From positions 3,309,114 to 3,373,113 of the forward strand of contig JARUPZ010000034.1 of assembly GCA_031213475.1 (NCBI GenBank): DNA of 64,000 nucleotides, given 5' to 3'. Source of the stretch: Nereocystis luetkeana (lineage: Eukaryota; Sar; Phaeophyceae; Laminariales; Laminariaceae). The position numbers and the translations under genes were made by a program. The notes under the pieces are model-generated. The model was not told the origin of the DNA. It saw only the letters and a program-made list of their open reading frames with translations, and ran no database searches. Positions 12,691 to 23,146 of this stretch are shown here, piece after piece. Positions within the stretch are counted from its first letter, which is position 1, and the number at the start of each line of letters is the position of its first letter.

Positions 12691-15600
12691 CTGCTGGTAT
12701 TGCTGTTGCTGCTCCGTTGCTCGCACTGTTGTTTCTGTTTGCTCCTGCTCCTCCTGCTGCTGCTGCTGCTCCTTTGCTCGTACTGCTGTTTTTGCTCCTG
12801 CTGCTGCTGTTGTTGCTACTGCTCTGTTGCTTCTGCTGCTTGGTGCTGTTATCGCTACTACTATCACTATTTCGGACTACCGCCGCATCTGCAAACAAGA
12901 TTCAGCGAAAGCTGGATGCGGTCCGATGCATGCACAAGCCCCTGCACGACGCGGAGCGACAACTAATGATGAGGCTGGAAGGCGTGCATCGGTCTCTCGG
13001 CCCCCCGCAGCAGATGCTCAAGGACCTCAACTCCTCCCTGCTGCAAGTGAGGCGCCGACTTTACAGTTTATGCTAATATTAATAATACACTACGGTATCA
13101 TTTTTTCACCCCTCGAACATATCATTGGCAGATCATCTACAGATCATCCCCACTTCAAATCTAGATATTTCTGGGCAGATATCTCTATTCCTGATCTGTA
13201 TGATCTGTGTGATCTTGTATGATCTAGCTCATGTTGCCGGATGGGAGCCGTTTGTAACCTGCATGACCTGGCACACGTTTCCTGGGTAGGATATGTACCG
13301 TGCACAGATCCTGCACGACACCTCATGTTAGCAGGTTATGATGTAGATGACCTATCGGATCTATCTGTAGATGATAGATCTGATGTATCTGTAGATGATC
13401 TATGTGATGTATCTGTAGATGACCTCTCTGATATATCGGACGTGTTATTTTTTTGTTTTTCGGGCTTGCGTTGCAGAGTTTTGCCTATATAGGTATACGC
13501 ACAGTTTTCTCGATCTCAAGAGCTACGCAAGGTGTTTTTTTTCCTCTTTTTTTTTCACTTTCAAGTATACGATACGCAAAGCCGGACGACGATTTACTGC
13601 AAGGAGCTGCGTAAGTAAGTGTGAACAGCTCTTACAGCTTATATACCCTCTTTTGAAGACTTGAGAGGACAGTGGCGGTAACGATAGCGACAGTGACCAT
13701 AACGAAGGGCTCGTGTGGTGATACAAATTTGTGCTCGAGCGACAATGGTTGAATGCAAGGGGTTGCCCGGCATGGGCGCGTCATGATCCTACATACCCGT
13801 ACCTCTCGGTTCTCACGTTCCCCCTATATAGGCACTGGTTGATGTTTAATATCAACATTACCAACCACTGTTTTTGGTCGCAATCTCGTGCTCCTAAGAG
13901 GGTTCTATTAATGTCTCATGCCCCCTCCCCCCCCCCCCATTTTGGGGCTTCAAAGGGAAAACTTGTCGATAAGAAATGGCGATTACCGCTCGAGCTGCAG
14001 AGACAGGGGGTTAGTGTCCGAGCCGGCCGCACTGCGAGGAGCTAGCCCTATGCCACACGCGCACCCAAGCCTGGCGGCACGTCTATGTATTGCCGCGGCG
14101 ACATTTTTATTGCCGCGGCGACACTTTCATTGCCGCGGTGACACTTTTAGTGCCGCCCGTTCTTCCTACTGTTAGTCGCTCGATAGTGACACTTTTATTG
14201 CCGCGGTGACACTTATATTGCCGCGGTGACACTTTTATTGCCGCGGCGACACTTTTATTGCCGGCGATGGCACTTTTATTGCCGCGGCGACACTTTCAGT
14301 GCCGCACGTTGTTCCTACTGTCAAGGCACGTGGCGCGTTTTTTTTTGTTTGTTTGTCGTTGTACGTGAGTCCCTGAACTTCTTTTTTTTTCCCCCGTAAA
14401 GAGCGTTGACTTGGTACTACACGGGGTGCGATGGTTGCCCAGCGCTCGTTTTCCTCGAAACCTTGAATAGCAAAAGGGGTGCCATATGTCGAATCTTCTA
14501 TAGTCGGAAGGCCCTTCTCTCTCTACCGGATGTTTCTGAAAACACCATGGTTGTTGTTCGGTATTGTGGCATCCTTATCCTGCCCGTTCTGGAAAAATCG
14601 ACCGCGTAAAAACGACGCGAACCCCTGGCTCATCATTACGGTAAGATGCAAGGAATGACGTTTTTTCTGTAACGGTGTTATCACCATCAGCGGCGTGAAG
14701 CAGCCAGGGTTGCCGGGGTGGCGGATGTTGTGTCAGTCCCGACAGGAGCTGTACGACACGCACGCAGGCTTTTCCTGCTGTAGACGCTCTTGATGAGATT
14801 GCACACCTCCGACAGATCAGATAGATAATCTACAGATCATCTACAGATCATGATCTAGATCGTTCAAGGCAGATAGATCCCAGGTACCGGTATGTATGAT
14901 CTGTATGATCTAGCTCGTGTTGCCGAGTGGGAGCCGTACTATCTGCGTGATCTAGCACATGTTTTCCTAGGTAGGATCTGTACTATGCACAGATCCTACA
15001 CAACCTCTCACAACGGTAGGCGAGAGGAACTATTAATAGATCATGTACAGATAGATCATGATATGTCGATACAGCACGGTACACAGCTCTCAGACCCTAA
15101 ATAATGACCGTGCTAGTTAGATCTCTGAGGCCGACTCCCATGCTTTTATTAGAGTTTACGAGAAGCGCCCTCGTGCGGGGAGGGTCGGGTCGCGCAGAAA
15201 GTGAATCGATGCAAGGCGATAGTTGCAAGCAGCCAGTAGTAAACAGTCAACGACGCACCGGACACGATAACGGGCACGACGGGCGAGGCAGGGCCCAAGG
15301 GCCCGGGGGTTGATGGGACGGGTATCGCAGACCGCTTGGCTTCGAAGTTCCTTCGTTCGCTTCGTAGCGTTTAGTAAACAAGCACTGGGTGTTCCCGGAA
15401 CCTCGTCACTGGCTCGGTACCCGAGACCGAAGGCGTTCCCGCACCGGGGATACTCCCTGCCCCTATACGATGCGACCGAAGGGTCTGTTCAAAGTTTACC
15501 CTCTGCCTATGCATGCAGACCCGACGCGTGACACTGATCCGAACGGTTGTCTCGCGCCGTAACATCCTCCTCATAGCGCTGGTGACGACAGTCGCAACGC

Positions 15601-17329
15601 TTTAAACCACACCGTTCATCCACCCTGACGCCCTTCGCTGTAACACAGCAGCAGGTAAGGAAGTAGATGATCGAGACCATGATCTATCTGTAATTTGTGT
15701 GGAAAATTGTACTCGTCGTCTTTATGGTGTATTATCTCTGTACTTGTTTACAATGAAGATACACCCCCCCAAGAGGGTTGACAGTTTTAATTAGGATGGA
15801 GTTGCAGAAGCTGCTGCTGCAATTTCCTTGTTTTTTTTTTAATTTTGCGAATACGTCACAGCTGTGAGTTCGACGGATTGAGTGTAATTTGTGTTTGCTG
15901 CAGGAGGCGTTTTTTTACTGCACTCCCGTCTTGGAGGCTAACCACTCTTAATTCTAAGTGTAGTTTGTCCCCAAAACGGGACTGACTGCAGTCCTAAAAG
16001 GGTCCAAGTGCAGCAGTTCGGAGCTACGTCGCAGTGAAAAATCAGATCCGTCTGGGTGCTCAAGAAGAGCTGTTAATCGTTCTGTTTATGATCGCCATTC
16101 AAGGTAATTCTAAGCCTGGTACGAGCAAATATTAACGGTAACCGATATCGCCCCCCGGGGACTGACGTTGTGCAAACCCGGCCCTTATTCGCCTCTTCTC
16201 CGCCTTGTTTATCATGTTCCTCTTCGTCTCACGGCGGCGGCGGCGGTTCGACCAATAGGGGGAGAGGCAAGCGGAGGATGTGGAGGAGATCAGGGACCCA
16301 GAGAAATTGCGAAGAATTTTCGAGGTGTGTGTGCTTGTTTTTTCCCTTTGCCTTTCGTAACTCCATTATTAATAGTTTATTCTACATGTTTGGCTTAATC
16401 TTATATCATGCTGTAGTGCAGGTTTCATTTGATATCATGGCATTTGATGTCGCACTACTGTATTATACCAGGTACCAGTACATATTACCGGTACCATTTA
16501 TCGTATAGTAACATAATATCATATCATACCATAGCTGGTATCATACATAGCATATCGTATCATACCAGGTATAATATCGTATCGCATCGTATTGTATCAT
16601 ATCATATGATATCATATCACATGACATCGTACCATGCCATGCCACACCATACCATACCATATCGTATCATCTCATACAATATAATACAATATCATATCAC
16701 AGGACCTTGTACCATGCCATGCCATACCATACGATACATACCATATCGTATCATATCATTTCATTCCATATCCTCCTACCAAACCGACCCGATTCCAGCG
16801 CCTTATCAGGTACGCTTTTGCTGCGACCGGTGACGTCATAATGTAAAAACTCCAACCCAAGTCACGCCGTGTTGTTCGTCCGTGGTTCATTCACGCGACT
16901 TTTTTTTTCCCCTTGTCGACGGTGGCGTGACTTGCACAACCAATGATTTTTTCTTGGCGGGACGGGACGGTCCAAGTCAACGGTACTGTAGGCGAACTTG
17001 TCGATGGGGCAGGACGGCACCATGGTCCGTTTTGACAACGGTTTTACCGTCCCATCCCGCCGCTACGGGACGGGACGGGACGACACCACACGGTTCCATT
17101 TTGACAACGGCTTTACCGTCCCATCCCCCTGCTGCCGTCAATATCGTCCCGTCCAAATAACATGGTACGAAAGCCTCACGTTTGTTTCCCCTTGGTATAA
17201 AACGCTCGCTGGCGCCGCGTGGACCGGCCTTGCCTCGTCTGTGACATTTGCTGGCAGGCTCTGCAGGGGCAACGGGACGGGCTGGAGCATTTGATGCGCA
17301 TCGTCAAGAGGGACAAGCAAGACTTGGAG
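5065..17329 (+). CDS. NUP54: Nup54-like nucleoporin, partial gene, seven exons found
   Basis: Nup54 belongs to the Nup62-Nup58-Nup54 complex lining the central channel of the nuclear pore. Exons seen are 5065-5196, 7037-7120, 9827-9949, 11552-11659, 12900 or 12906 to 13046, 16259-16324 and 17258-17329. Joined, they keep one frame and follow the animal protein in order: an exon ending NHNCRMT, then YNQVDPS, then EEDNPDPSKLAP followed by IGWESLKERL (animal form DNPDSEKLIP...VGFKELLRRL), then a basic RRRHL helix, QRKLDAV, and finally GLEHLMRIVKRD (animal GLSHLISIIKDD). Family match rests on remembered sequences. Every exon is a multiple of three and every intron is phase 0. Introns run from 0.9 to 3.2 kb with GT-AG ends. 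No FG-repeat exon upstream and no terminal exon after 17329 could be recognised, so both ends are open. Confidence 0.85.
5395..5605 (+). repeat. Minisatellite, ~64 bp unit
   Basis: Three-plus units of TCGAAAGGTCGATATTCCGA plus TATCTATACATCGAAAGG and TCGATGTTCTGATACC in a Nup54 intron. Confidence 0.9.
5765..5856. mobile_element. ~90 bp palindromic element (GCAGTCCCGTTTTGGGGACAA), copy
   Basis: One arm CCCTTTTAGGACTGCAGTCC then CGTTTTGGGGACAAA; the other arm is its complement; a short loop ACTC.AATTTCAAGTAG sits between. This copy is diverged. Whole element can form one long hairpin. Confidence 0.75.
6118..6225. repeat. CCCGACCCG-rich hairpin repeat
   Basis: CGGGTCGGGTCAAACC and its complement face each other. 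Related stretches are at 8270-8410, 41620-41670 and 48155-48335. Confidence 0.7.
6492..6602. mobile_element. Fold-back MITE, GGGGGACCATAGTTAATAGG ends, copy 2
   Basis: TATTACGGGGGACTATAGTT at one end, ACTATGGTCCCCCGTAATA at the other; inside a Nup54 intron. Flanking TA suggests a TA target. Confidence 0.8.
7037..7120 (+). CDS. NUP54: Nup54 exon b (28 codons)
   Basis: Starts after TCGCAG and ends GACGAAG before GTGAGA. It reads HVVYNQVDPSLRHSYTRP and ends KTWTK, matching the YNxVDPS...YxxP...W signature of the Nup54/Nup57 family. Confidence 0.85.
7150..7203 (+). repeat. (AGATC)n microsatellite
   Basis: About ten units, 30 bp downstream of the donor of Nup54 exon b. Confidence 0.9.
7769..7813 (+). 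repeat. (GGTT)n microsatellite
   Basis: About eleven uninterrupted units. Confidence 0.9.
8005..8114. mobile_element. Fold-back MITE, GGGGGACCATAGTTAATAGG ends, copy 3
   Basis: Same ends and length as the other two copies, inside the next Nup54 intron. Confidence 0.8.
8625..8965 (+). repeat. Minisatellite, ~30 bp unit CGTTTTGGCC.AAAA
   Basis: About eleven units of TATCGTTTTGGCCAAAAAG followed by .GCTATATACC, imperfect. Confidence 0.85.
9827..9949 (+). CDS. NUP54: Nup54 exon c (41 codons)
   Basis: Starts after GCACAG and ends GTGTCG before GTGAGA. It encodes AEEDNPDPSKLAPAAVIGWE and the first coiled-coil stretch (LKERLVEQQKEMQKM). This is the best match to animal Nup54 in the window. Fragments of its 3' end recur in the following intron. 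Confidence 0.88.
10400..10452 (+). repeat. (GGGA)n microsatellite
   Basis: About thirteen units in the intron after Nup54 exon c. Confidence 0.9.
11552..11659 (+). CDS. NUP54: Nup54 exon d (36 codons)
   Basis: Starts after GCCGGCAG and ends CTCAAG before GTACAT. It encodes a basic amphipathic stretch (VRTRMEASRRRHLAQAHRFL) matching the YKRKLMDLSHRTLQV segment of animal Nup54. The upstream sequence is C/T-rich for about 350 bp, like a long polypyrimidine tract. Confidence 0.8.
11859..12008. mobile_element. ~90 bp palindromic element plus an adjoining half copy
   Basis: Full copy 11859-11956 followed at once by one arm of a second copy (11957-12008). Confidence 0.7.
12616..12697 (+). repeat. 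(CTG)n tract in Nup54 intron
   Basis: More than twenty CTG units with two CTT interruptions, followed by 150 bp of degenerate CTG/CTC. It gives long Leu, Ala, Cys or Gln frames, but it is intronic, about 200 bp before a 3' splice site. Confidence 0.9.
12900..13046 (+). CDS. NUP54: Nup54 exon e (47 or 49 codons)
   Basis: Two in-frame acceptors are possible: AACAAG before 12900, giving IQRKLDAV, or ATTCAG before 12906, giving RKLDAV. The IQRK reading resembles the animal protein. The exon ends CTGCAA before GTGAGG and encodes ERQLMMRLEGVHRSL and LKDLNSSLLQ. A (CTG)n tract lies about 200 bp upstream in the intron. Confidence 0.82.
13130..13440 (+). repeat. GATCTATCTGTAGATGA-type repeat
   Basis: AT-rich GATC/ATCTACAGAT units, related to 14815-15080, 29738-29800, 57665-57700 and 62800-63120. 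Confidence 0.65.
14085..14310 (+). repeat. Minisatellite, ~23 bp unit GCCGCGGCGACACTTTTATT
   Basis: About nine units, with an inserted CCCGTTCTTCCTACTGTTAG segment that recurs at 14305. Confidence 0.85.
15917..16002. mobile_element. ~90 bp palindromic element, copy
   Basis: Diverged left arm, good right arm ending GCAGTCCTAAAAGGG. Confidence 0.7.
16259..16324 (+). CDS. NUP54: Nup54 exon f (22 codons)
   Basis: Starts after ACCAATAG and ends TTCGAG before GTGTGT, encoding GERQAEDVEEIRDPEKLRRI followed by FE. The frame is closed just upstream of the AG, so the acceptor must be here or further downstream. It corresponds to the EERYYMDADLLREIKQHL segment of animal Nup54. Confidence 0.7.
16500..16765 (+). 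repeat. ATCAT/CATAC simple-sequence stretch
   Basis: Degenerate ATATCAT and CATACCAT units; a similar stretch flanks Nup54 exon g at 17340-17600. Confidence 0.8.
17258..17329 (+). CDS. NUP54: Nup54 exon g (24 codons)
   Basis: Starts after GCTGGCAG and ends TTGGAG before GTATGT. It encodes ALQGQRDGLEHLMRIVKRDK then QDLE, the most C-terminal conserved coiled coil of Nup54. The family normally has 10 to 25 more residues; no convincing last exon was found. A 20-odd-base copy of its middle reappears near 17494. Confidence 0.85.
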
Positions 17330-17689
17330 GTATGTACTTTCTGATATGATATGATATGATATGGTGCAGCTGTTTGGTTTTCCAGTTCTTGGTTTTACGC
17401 ATCATATCATATCACATCACATCACATAATATCATATCATACCATATCAAATCATTACATACATACTACGTGTATGAACTCCATGAATGGCATCGTCAAG
17501 AGGGACAAGCATTAATCACATAACATCGTCTGACATAATATCGTCTGATATCATGTCACATTGTACCATATCATACCGTAACATACTCAAACCATGTCAC
17601 ACGTGTATCAACTCCTTCGAGACTCCAGAGTTGGAAAATCGTCGATTGAAAAGTGACGGGGATTACAGCAACGACCGATATCATGCGTG

Positions 17690-17994
17690 ATGAAAAATTG
17701 ACGATTAACCCTTTTAGGACCGCAGTCCCGTTTTGGGGGCAAAATACTAACAACTTGCGTGGTTTGTCCCCAAAACGGGACTGCAGATGAAAAATTGACG
17801 ATTAACCCTTTTAGGACCGCAGTCCCGTTTTGGGGGCAAAATACTAACAACTTGCGTGGTTTGTCCCCAAAACGGGACTGCAGATGAAAAGTTGACGATT
17901 AACCCTTTTAGGACCGCAGTCCCGTTTTGGGGGCAAAATACTAACAACTTGCGTGGTTTGTCCCCAAAACGGGACTGCAGTCCTAAAACGGTTG
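17690..17994. repeat. Tandem trimer of the palindromic element, 97 bp period
   Basis: Units begin at 17707, 17804 and 17901 (AACCCTTTTAGGACCGC), each with the spacer GATGAAAA.TTGACGATT. Units are nearly identical, so the amplification is recent. Confidence 0.9.
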
Positions 17995-18327
17995 AAAGTG
18001 ACGGGATTTCAGCGACGGCCGCTACGTGATTGTGGGATGGGTGATTTTTGTTTTTTGCTATTGTGTCCGAGCTACAAATCAAGGAGCTGTACCGCCCAGG
18101 CTCATCATGATCCTATATACCCGTGCACACTGGTAAAAGCGCTGACGCTGCTCCTACGCAGATAATTGAGAGCACCAGAGTTGCCAACCATTGTGTTCGG
18201 TCGCTATATCGAGGGCGTCGTCCGAAAGGGGTTCAAGTTGCGACGCAAAGCTCCTGACAGCGGCTTCCCCCCCCCCCCCCATTCGCCTTTGGGGTTGACG
18301 CGTTCTGCAATAAGAAGTACAGCAGCA

Positions 18328-18492
18328 GTGCCGGCCCCTCTATAATGCCGGTATCATATGCACCAGGCAACCATACCCGCACTAAATTGCAGCGGGGCAT
18401 TCGGCACTATTTACTCCAAATACTACCCGCGCTGGTTGATCCCATCTGTGCCAAGCGGTCCCACCGGCACTATAGCCGGCGACCGGCACTTA
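18328..18492 (+). repeat. ~165 bp CCGGCACTATA repeat, copy 1
   Basis: Starts GTGCCGGCCCCTCTATAATG and ends in a CCGGCAC run; middle block CCCATCTGTGCCAAGCG. Also at 20383-20530, 35210-35370 and 57745-57910. Confidence 0.75.
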
Positions 18493-18752
18493 TAGATGGA
18501 CCACTTTGACCGACCGTGTTGCACATTTCAACTCGCCAACAGAGTAGAGCTCGTACCCAAAACTTCGGACGAGTGCTACAGCAGTACGATTGAGGCAGCA
18601 CCTCTTGGCCATTTTTTTTTTTTCGGACTAGCGGGGATTCTTAACCGAGGATTTGCCCAGTTTCGTTTTTCAAGCTTGTTTTTCGTAATGTGCCTATTAA
18701 GGCCGCATGGCTCGTCGTCGGGTTGACCTTAATTTTCCCAGAAAAATCCCGG

Positions 18753-18847
18753 TTGACCCTTTTAGGACTGCAGTGCCATATGTGGGGACAAACCAGTCAA
18801 ATTCCGAGTGTTTTGCCCCCAAAACGGGACTGCAGTCCTAAAAAGGC
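18753..18847. mobile_element. ~90 bp palindromic element, copy
   Basis: GACCCTTTTAGGACTGCAGT to ACTGCAGTCCTAAAAAGG, arms complementary. Confidence 0.8.
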
Positions 18848-19616
18848 TGATAACGCCTACCGTGGCACGCATTTTTTTCCCCCCTCTGCAGACCTACTGA
18901 AGGTCGTCGTTAATTTCGTGCGATTTTTTTTTCATCGGATTAATTGCAGTAAGTGTGCGTGTGTGTTTTCTCCCTCTTGTTATTGTAAGCAGCCCGTTTT
19001 TTTGGGGGTGGAGGTAATTAGGCTCCAAAGTGAGCATCCTCAGATAAATTACAGGTGCTCGCACGCGCCCCTGTGCATACTGTGTGCTGTACGTATTGCA
19101 CCCTATATGCATGTATTGCATGTACAGTATTGCATCTATTGCATATACTGCGTGCGTCGGTCGGTGTTGAAAGGGTGACGTGGATGGGTAACGACTGCTG
19201 CACGGCATCTACCACACGGAGGAGTCGAAGCCACGTGTAGGAGTGCAATCGACCGTTTTGTCGAAGCCAAGCTGACCGTAAACACGGCTCCCCATACCTA
19301 CCAGCGAGAAGCAGGCAGGCAGGGCGCGGAAAGAGTGGGGTGACTTTCGTTTTCAGCGTCAGCTGCCACACGGTAGGGTGGAGTAGGGTAGGGTAGGGTA
19401 GGGTAGGGTAGGGTGTTCGTATAGGGACACCCCACGACGCTACCGCCGCGGGCGAGGCTGCTGGAAATCGGGAAAGTCCCTACCGCGGAAACGGCCTACG
19501 TGCGCATGCTGGAGGCATAGGGGACAGCTGGGAATTCTCGATGAAGATATCCCGTCGCGGCTGGAGCGGGGCCACGGGTAGGGCAGGGAAGGGTAGGGCT
19601 GGGCAGAGTAGAGAAG

Positions 19617-19745
19617 GGGGGGGGGGGTGTACTCGATAGAAGAGATGTACTCGATCTCATGCATGGCCGAAGTCGTATGACCATAGACCCTCGCATCAAT
19701 ACAATGCCGGGATGGAGCATGTCGGGTTTTCGCCGACCAGTAGAG
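19617..19745 (+). repeat. Truncated copy of the ~540 bp repeat
   Basis: G-run head, then the ATGGCCGAAGTCGTATGACC block, ending in CGCCGACCAG. Confidence 0.7.
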
Positions 19746-20382
19746 TAGGGGGTAGTTAGGGTAGGCAAGGTATACTTGCTTATGGCACCAAACTATGTCT
19801 TGTTCTTGAGCACCATCGCCTAAAACGTTATGTACCCCCCCCCCCCCCCCCCCCCGCCGCCCTCGCCCGCGCGTGCCTTTTGCCCTCCCCCTTTTATCCT
19901 TGCCGATGTTTGCCGTCGACATGTGCTGCTGCTGCTGCTGCTGCTGTCGTTTGTGCCTGTCCATAAAATGCACAGATCATGATGAAGCCGAGGATGCTCC
20001 TCACACAGCAGTAGTAGTACTACAGTAGTAGTAGTAGTGGCATCGTATCAAAATGTTTCGGTTGCGCAGTCTGATGGTGTTTTTCTTCGTTTCTGTCACT
20101 TTCTTGCGACTTTTTACATTTTTCCCACGAGGTTGACACATGGGAGGGATTTTCGTGTATTTTCTCTTTTTGGGCGATTGATGCTGTACGTAGGTGCGGT
20201 GTTGTTGTATAATATATAGCTTCAACTGTTCTGCACTGTTCTGTACCAAGTATGTATAGCTTTTTTGCCTTTTTTGTTTTTGTTTTTGTGGGTCTTTTGC
20301 AAGCAGCGCGATAGAACGGAAGGCAAGTGCCGGGGGGGGGGAAACTGGTGAAAAGGGATGACACTCGTGATCACGGCTGCTG

Positions 20383-20530
20383 CTAATGCCGGTAGCTAAT
20401 GCCGGTATGTGCCAGGCCGATACACCGGCGCTATAGCAGGCACCGACATTATTCCGCACCCTGGCACACTGGTTACTGCAATCCCATCTGTGCCAAGCGA
20501 TTTCATCAGCATTGTAGAGGGCGCTGAGGG
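20383..20530 (+). repeat. ~165 bp CCGGCACTATA repeat, copy 2
   Basis: Shares ATGCCGGTATGTGCCAGGC and CCCATCTGTGCCAAGCGATT with the other copies. Confidence 0.7.
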
Positions 20531-20744
20531 TAAGGACCTCCCACAAGTTGATGATCTTGGAAAGCAAAATTAACGCCCCAAAACAGTACGAAACAAAGGA
20601 TTGGGAGTGTTGTGGTCGTGGCGTTCGCTGTGACTCAACTCTGGCACTTACAGGCGGGGGTGGGGGTGGCGGAGGTTTTGGTCCATGAAACGTTCTATGA
20701 AACCTTCCGTAGAACGTTCCACGGAATCGTCGAGCAGGAGATGT

Positions 20745-21060
20745 ATACTCTGGGGTATCCGGGTAGCAAACCCAGTTCTTTTGGTCATACTCGGGTACCT
20801 ACCCGGGTATGACCAGAGTGTATTTATACCTTACGCTCTGGGGTATCCGGGTACCAAACCTCGTTGTTTTTGTCATACTCGGGTATGTACCCAGATATCC
20901 CCCAGAGTATACATATACCCTATACCGTGGGGTACTCGGGTACCAAACCTGGTTGCTTTGGCCATTCTCGGGTATCCATCCGGGTATCCCCGTACACCAA
21001 ACCTGTTTGTTTTGGTCGTACTCGGGTAGGTATCCGGGTATTCCCAGAGTAGATACCCCC
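20745..21060 (+). repeat. Minisatellite, ~80 bp unit
   Basis: Four units of CTCTGGGGTATCCGGGTACC, AAACC.G.TT.TTTTGGTC and ATACTCGGGTA. Confidence 0.85.
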
Positions 21061-21511
21061 TACTATACACGTCCTTGGAAACATGCTTCCGTTTAGCGAG
21101 TGGGGGTTTCCGTAACCGATCATGCTTTGCGCTGGGAGACGCCCTCGAGAACATCCGTATGTGCAGGAAGTCCGTGGGGTTTCCATCGACCGATGACGCT
21201 TTAATTTGCGCCGACAGAGCAATACTTGTTTTGACCATGCGACGACCGATTAACTTTGGCGACAGGTACAGGAGTCACCTGTTTGTTCGGAAATCTGTCG
21301 GCATTAACGTGTATGTGGACGTGCCAACCATCCTGCTAACCCTGACACTACCCTTCATAATGAGGTCATGTACATCCCATAGCGCGCGCGATCGAAACAC
21401 GGCAGTATCAATTCGGCCCGAGTCGACGAGGGGCAAAGGGGGCTGGAATCTTCTCGCGTTCTATAATGCAAGGCGTGAACCGTGGTGGGGAGGGGGGGGG
21501 ACGGGGGGGAA

Positions 21512-21762
21512 TACGGCTCATTCTTATCGGAGAGCGTTTTTTTGTCCATAATTTCCAAAGTTTGAAAATAATTGGAGATATGTATCGATATACGGAGGCG
21601 TTCTGTCACTATTCGTGAAATTCTCCAGAAGCAAAAATATCAAGTTCGTTAACATTCCAATATTGGAAAAAAAAACCCAGGAAAATATGGAAGATTGAAA
21701 AATTGCGCGAAAAAAATGTCGAAAATTTGGGAAAAAAGCTCTCCGATAAGAATGACCCTAAG
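21512..21762. mobile_element. Fold-back MITE with ATCGGAGAGC ends, copy 1
   Basis: CATTCTTATCGGAGAGCGTT at one end and GCTCTCCGATAAGAATG at the other; AT-rich centre. A second copy lies at 23550-23697. Confidence 0.75.
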
Positions 21763-21810
21763 AGCCTGCTTGTGACCCCGGATCTGAGTTACGGTTACTA
21801 TTAATACCAG

Positions 21811-22353
21811 GAGGGGGGGGAGGCGTACTAGATAGGAGAGATGTACTCGATCTCATGCATGGCCGTAGTCGTACGACCATAGACCCTCGCATCCCTACAA
21901 TGCCGGGACGGAGCATGTCGGGTTTTCACCGACGAGGCAGACATTGCTTGCACCAAGCGCGAAGCGCCGTGAGGTGTCCGGCGAGTCGCATGAAGGGTGA
22001 GCTGCATTCTACTAAAGAACCGCTTTTGAGGCGGACTTGCATATGGACGACAGCTTCAATGAGTTGATTTAATTTCCGGTGTAGGCATTTCCAGAGACAG
22101 CAATGGGAGTACTATGTAACTGCCTCTTGGGTGCCTTACCTTGAACACTACGTGACTCGATCATTCCCAATTGTGCGAAGTAAAGGTTCTTTACCCCGCA
22201 CAAATGATCTAACTCGACAACCAGCTGTGGGCGACCGCCAAAAAAAAAGGAGTGAAAAAAAAACGGTACTCTAGTTGTCTAGCTCACGTAGTGAGCGGCA
22301 TGTTTCACAGTGTCGTTGCCAACCGACGCCAACCCAACCTATAATAGTAGGAG
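21811..22353 (+). repeat. ~540 bp dispersed repeat with G-run head, full copy
   Basis: Matches 42088-42643 along its length, for example CCCTCGCATCCCTACAATGC and GTTTCACAGTGTCGTTGCC. Preceded by GAGGGGGGGGAGG. Confidence 0.8.
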
Positions 22354-22735
22354 GGAGAGAGATAGATAAAGGAGGGTGAAGATGAAAAAATAAATGGGAT
22401 GGAAAAAAGCAAACCTAAAGCACGCACCTACGTGGACACTCATAATTTGCTAATATCAGTCTTGGACCTGATACCAACCAACTCCATCTCTCGGCTTTAG
22501 TGAGGTATTCTTTCGTGGGTGTATTTTTTAGTTTTATACCCAAAACGTGTGCGAACACGGCAGGCCGTCAGACTGGGACTGGGACTGGGACATTAGTTCA
22601 TGTAGCAGGAGCGTAGTCCGCCCGTCCTGAGCCGAGCCTGCCGCACGTGTGCACACCATCTCCCATTTGTCCTCGTCTATGGTAATAGCCTGCCTGCTCT
22701 GCAGTTGCAACGGGAGCTATGGGTTGAATTAGCAC

Positions 22736-22876
22736 ACGACCGCGATTTTTGAACGTGGCAGTGTGGCGACCTAGAGTTTTGGGCGCGTGTGAAGGTGTTA
22801 CCTACTGAGCTATGGGGGTAAAAAATCGATCGATTACCCAGCTCAGGGTAATTCTTACTAGAACACTCTCCCCCCC
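22736..22876 (-). mobile_element. tRNA-derived SINE-like unit, copy 1
   Basis: Minus strand carries ATAGCTCAGTAGGTAACACC, a textbook Pol III A box. The leader GAGCTGGGTAAT.GATCGAT before it is shared with 23020-23146. The B box is not clear in this copy. Confidence 0.55.
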
Positions 22877-23019
22877 TCTGAACTGCGGGAGCTATGGGGC
22901 GTCGGTACCGTGTACCTGGTATGGCCGTACGCTAACCTACCCCCTTCGTTTTAGTACCTGACGAACCAGGGAGATATGTTTTTAGGGACGCACGCGCGAG
23001 CGTTTGTATAAGAGAAACG

Positions 23020-23146
23020 TTCGGAGTGAGATTCGAACCCGTGTCCTCGACGTCTAATGTCAGGGTGTCACCTACTGCGTTAAGGGGGTAAAAATATCGA
23101 TTGATCACCCAGCTCGGGGTAATCCTTACAATACGCGTCGAGAAAC
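23020..23146 (-). mobile_element. tRNA-derived SINE-like unit, copy 2
   Basis: Minus strand has an A-box-like ACGCAGTAGGTGACACC and, about 35 bp on, a perfect B box GGGTTCGAATC. The acceptor stem does not pair, so it is a tRNA relic or SINE head, not a working tRNA. Confidence 0.55.

Noticed and set aside
12494-13222. Long Cys/Ala/Leu or Gln frames on both strands
   Set aside because: Products of the CTG tract. Only the Nup54 exon e portion shows homology.
18170-18240. Possible last Nup54 exon after TACGCAG
   Set aside because: The frame IIESTRVANHCVRS does not resemble the Nup54 C-terminus and runs into repeat sequence.
19375-19415. Telomere-like AGGGT run
   Set aside because: The unit is five bases (TAGGG) without the extra T of TTAGGG; a simple repeat is more likely.
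20685-20740. Heat-shock-element-like GAACGTTC cluster
   Set aside because: GAA and TTC blocks are present but spacing does not follow the regular five-base pattern and no gene start is nearby; it looks like a small imperfect repeat.
23026-23095. tRNA gene on the minus strand
   Set aside because: The B box is perfect but acceptor and D stems do not pair and a related unit occurs 280 bp away; treated as a SINE-like relic.
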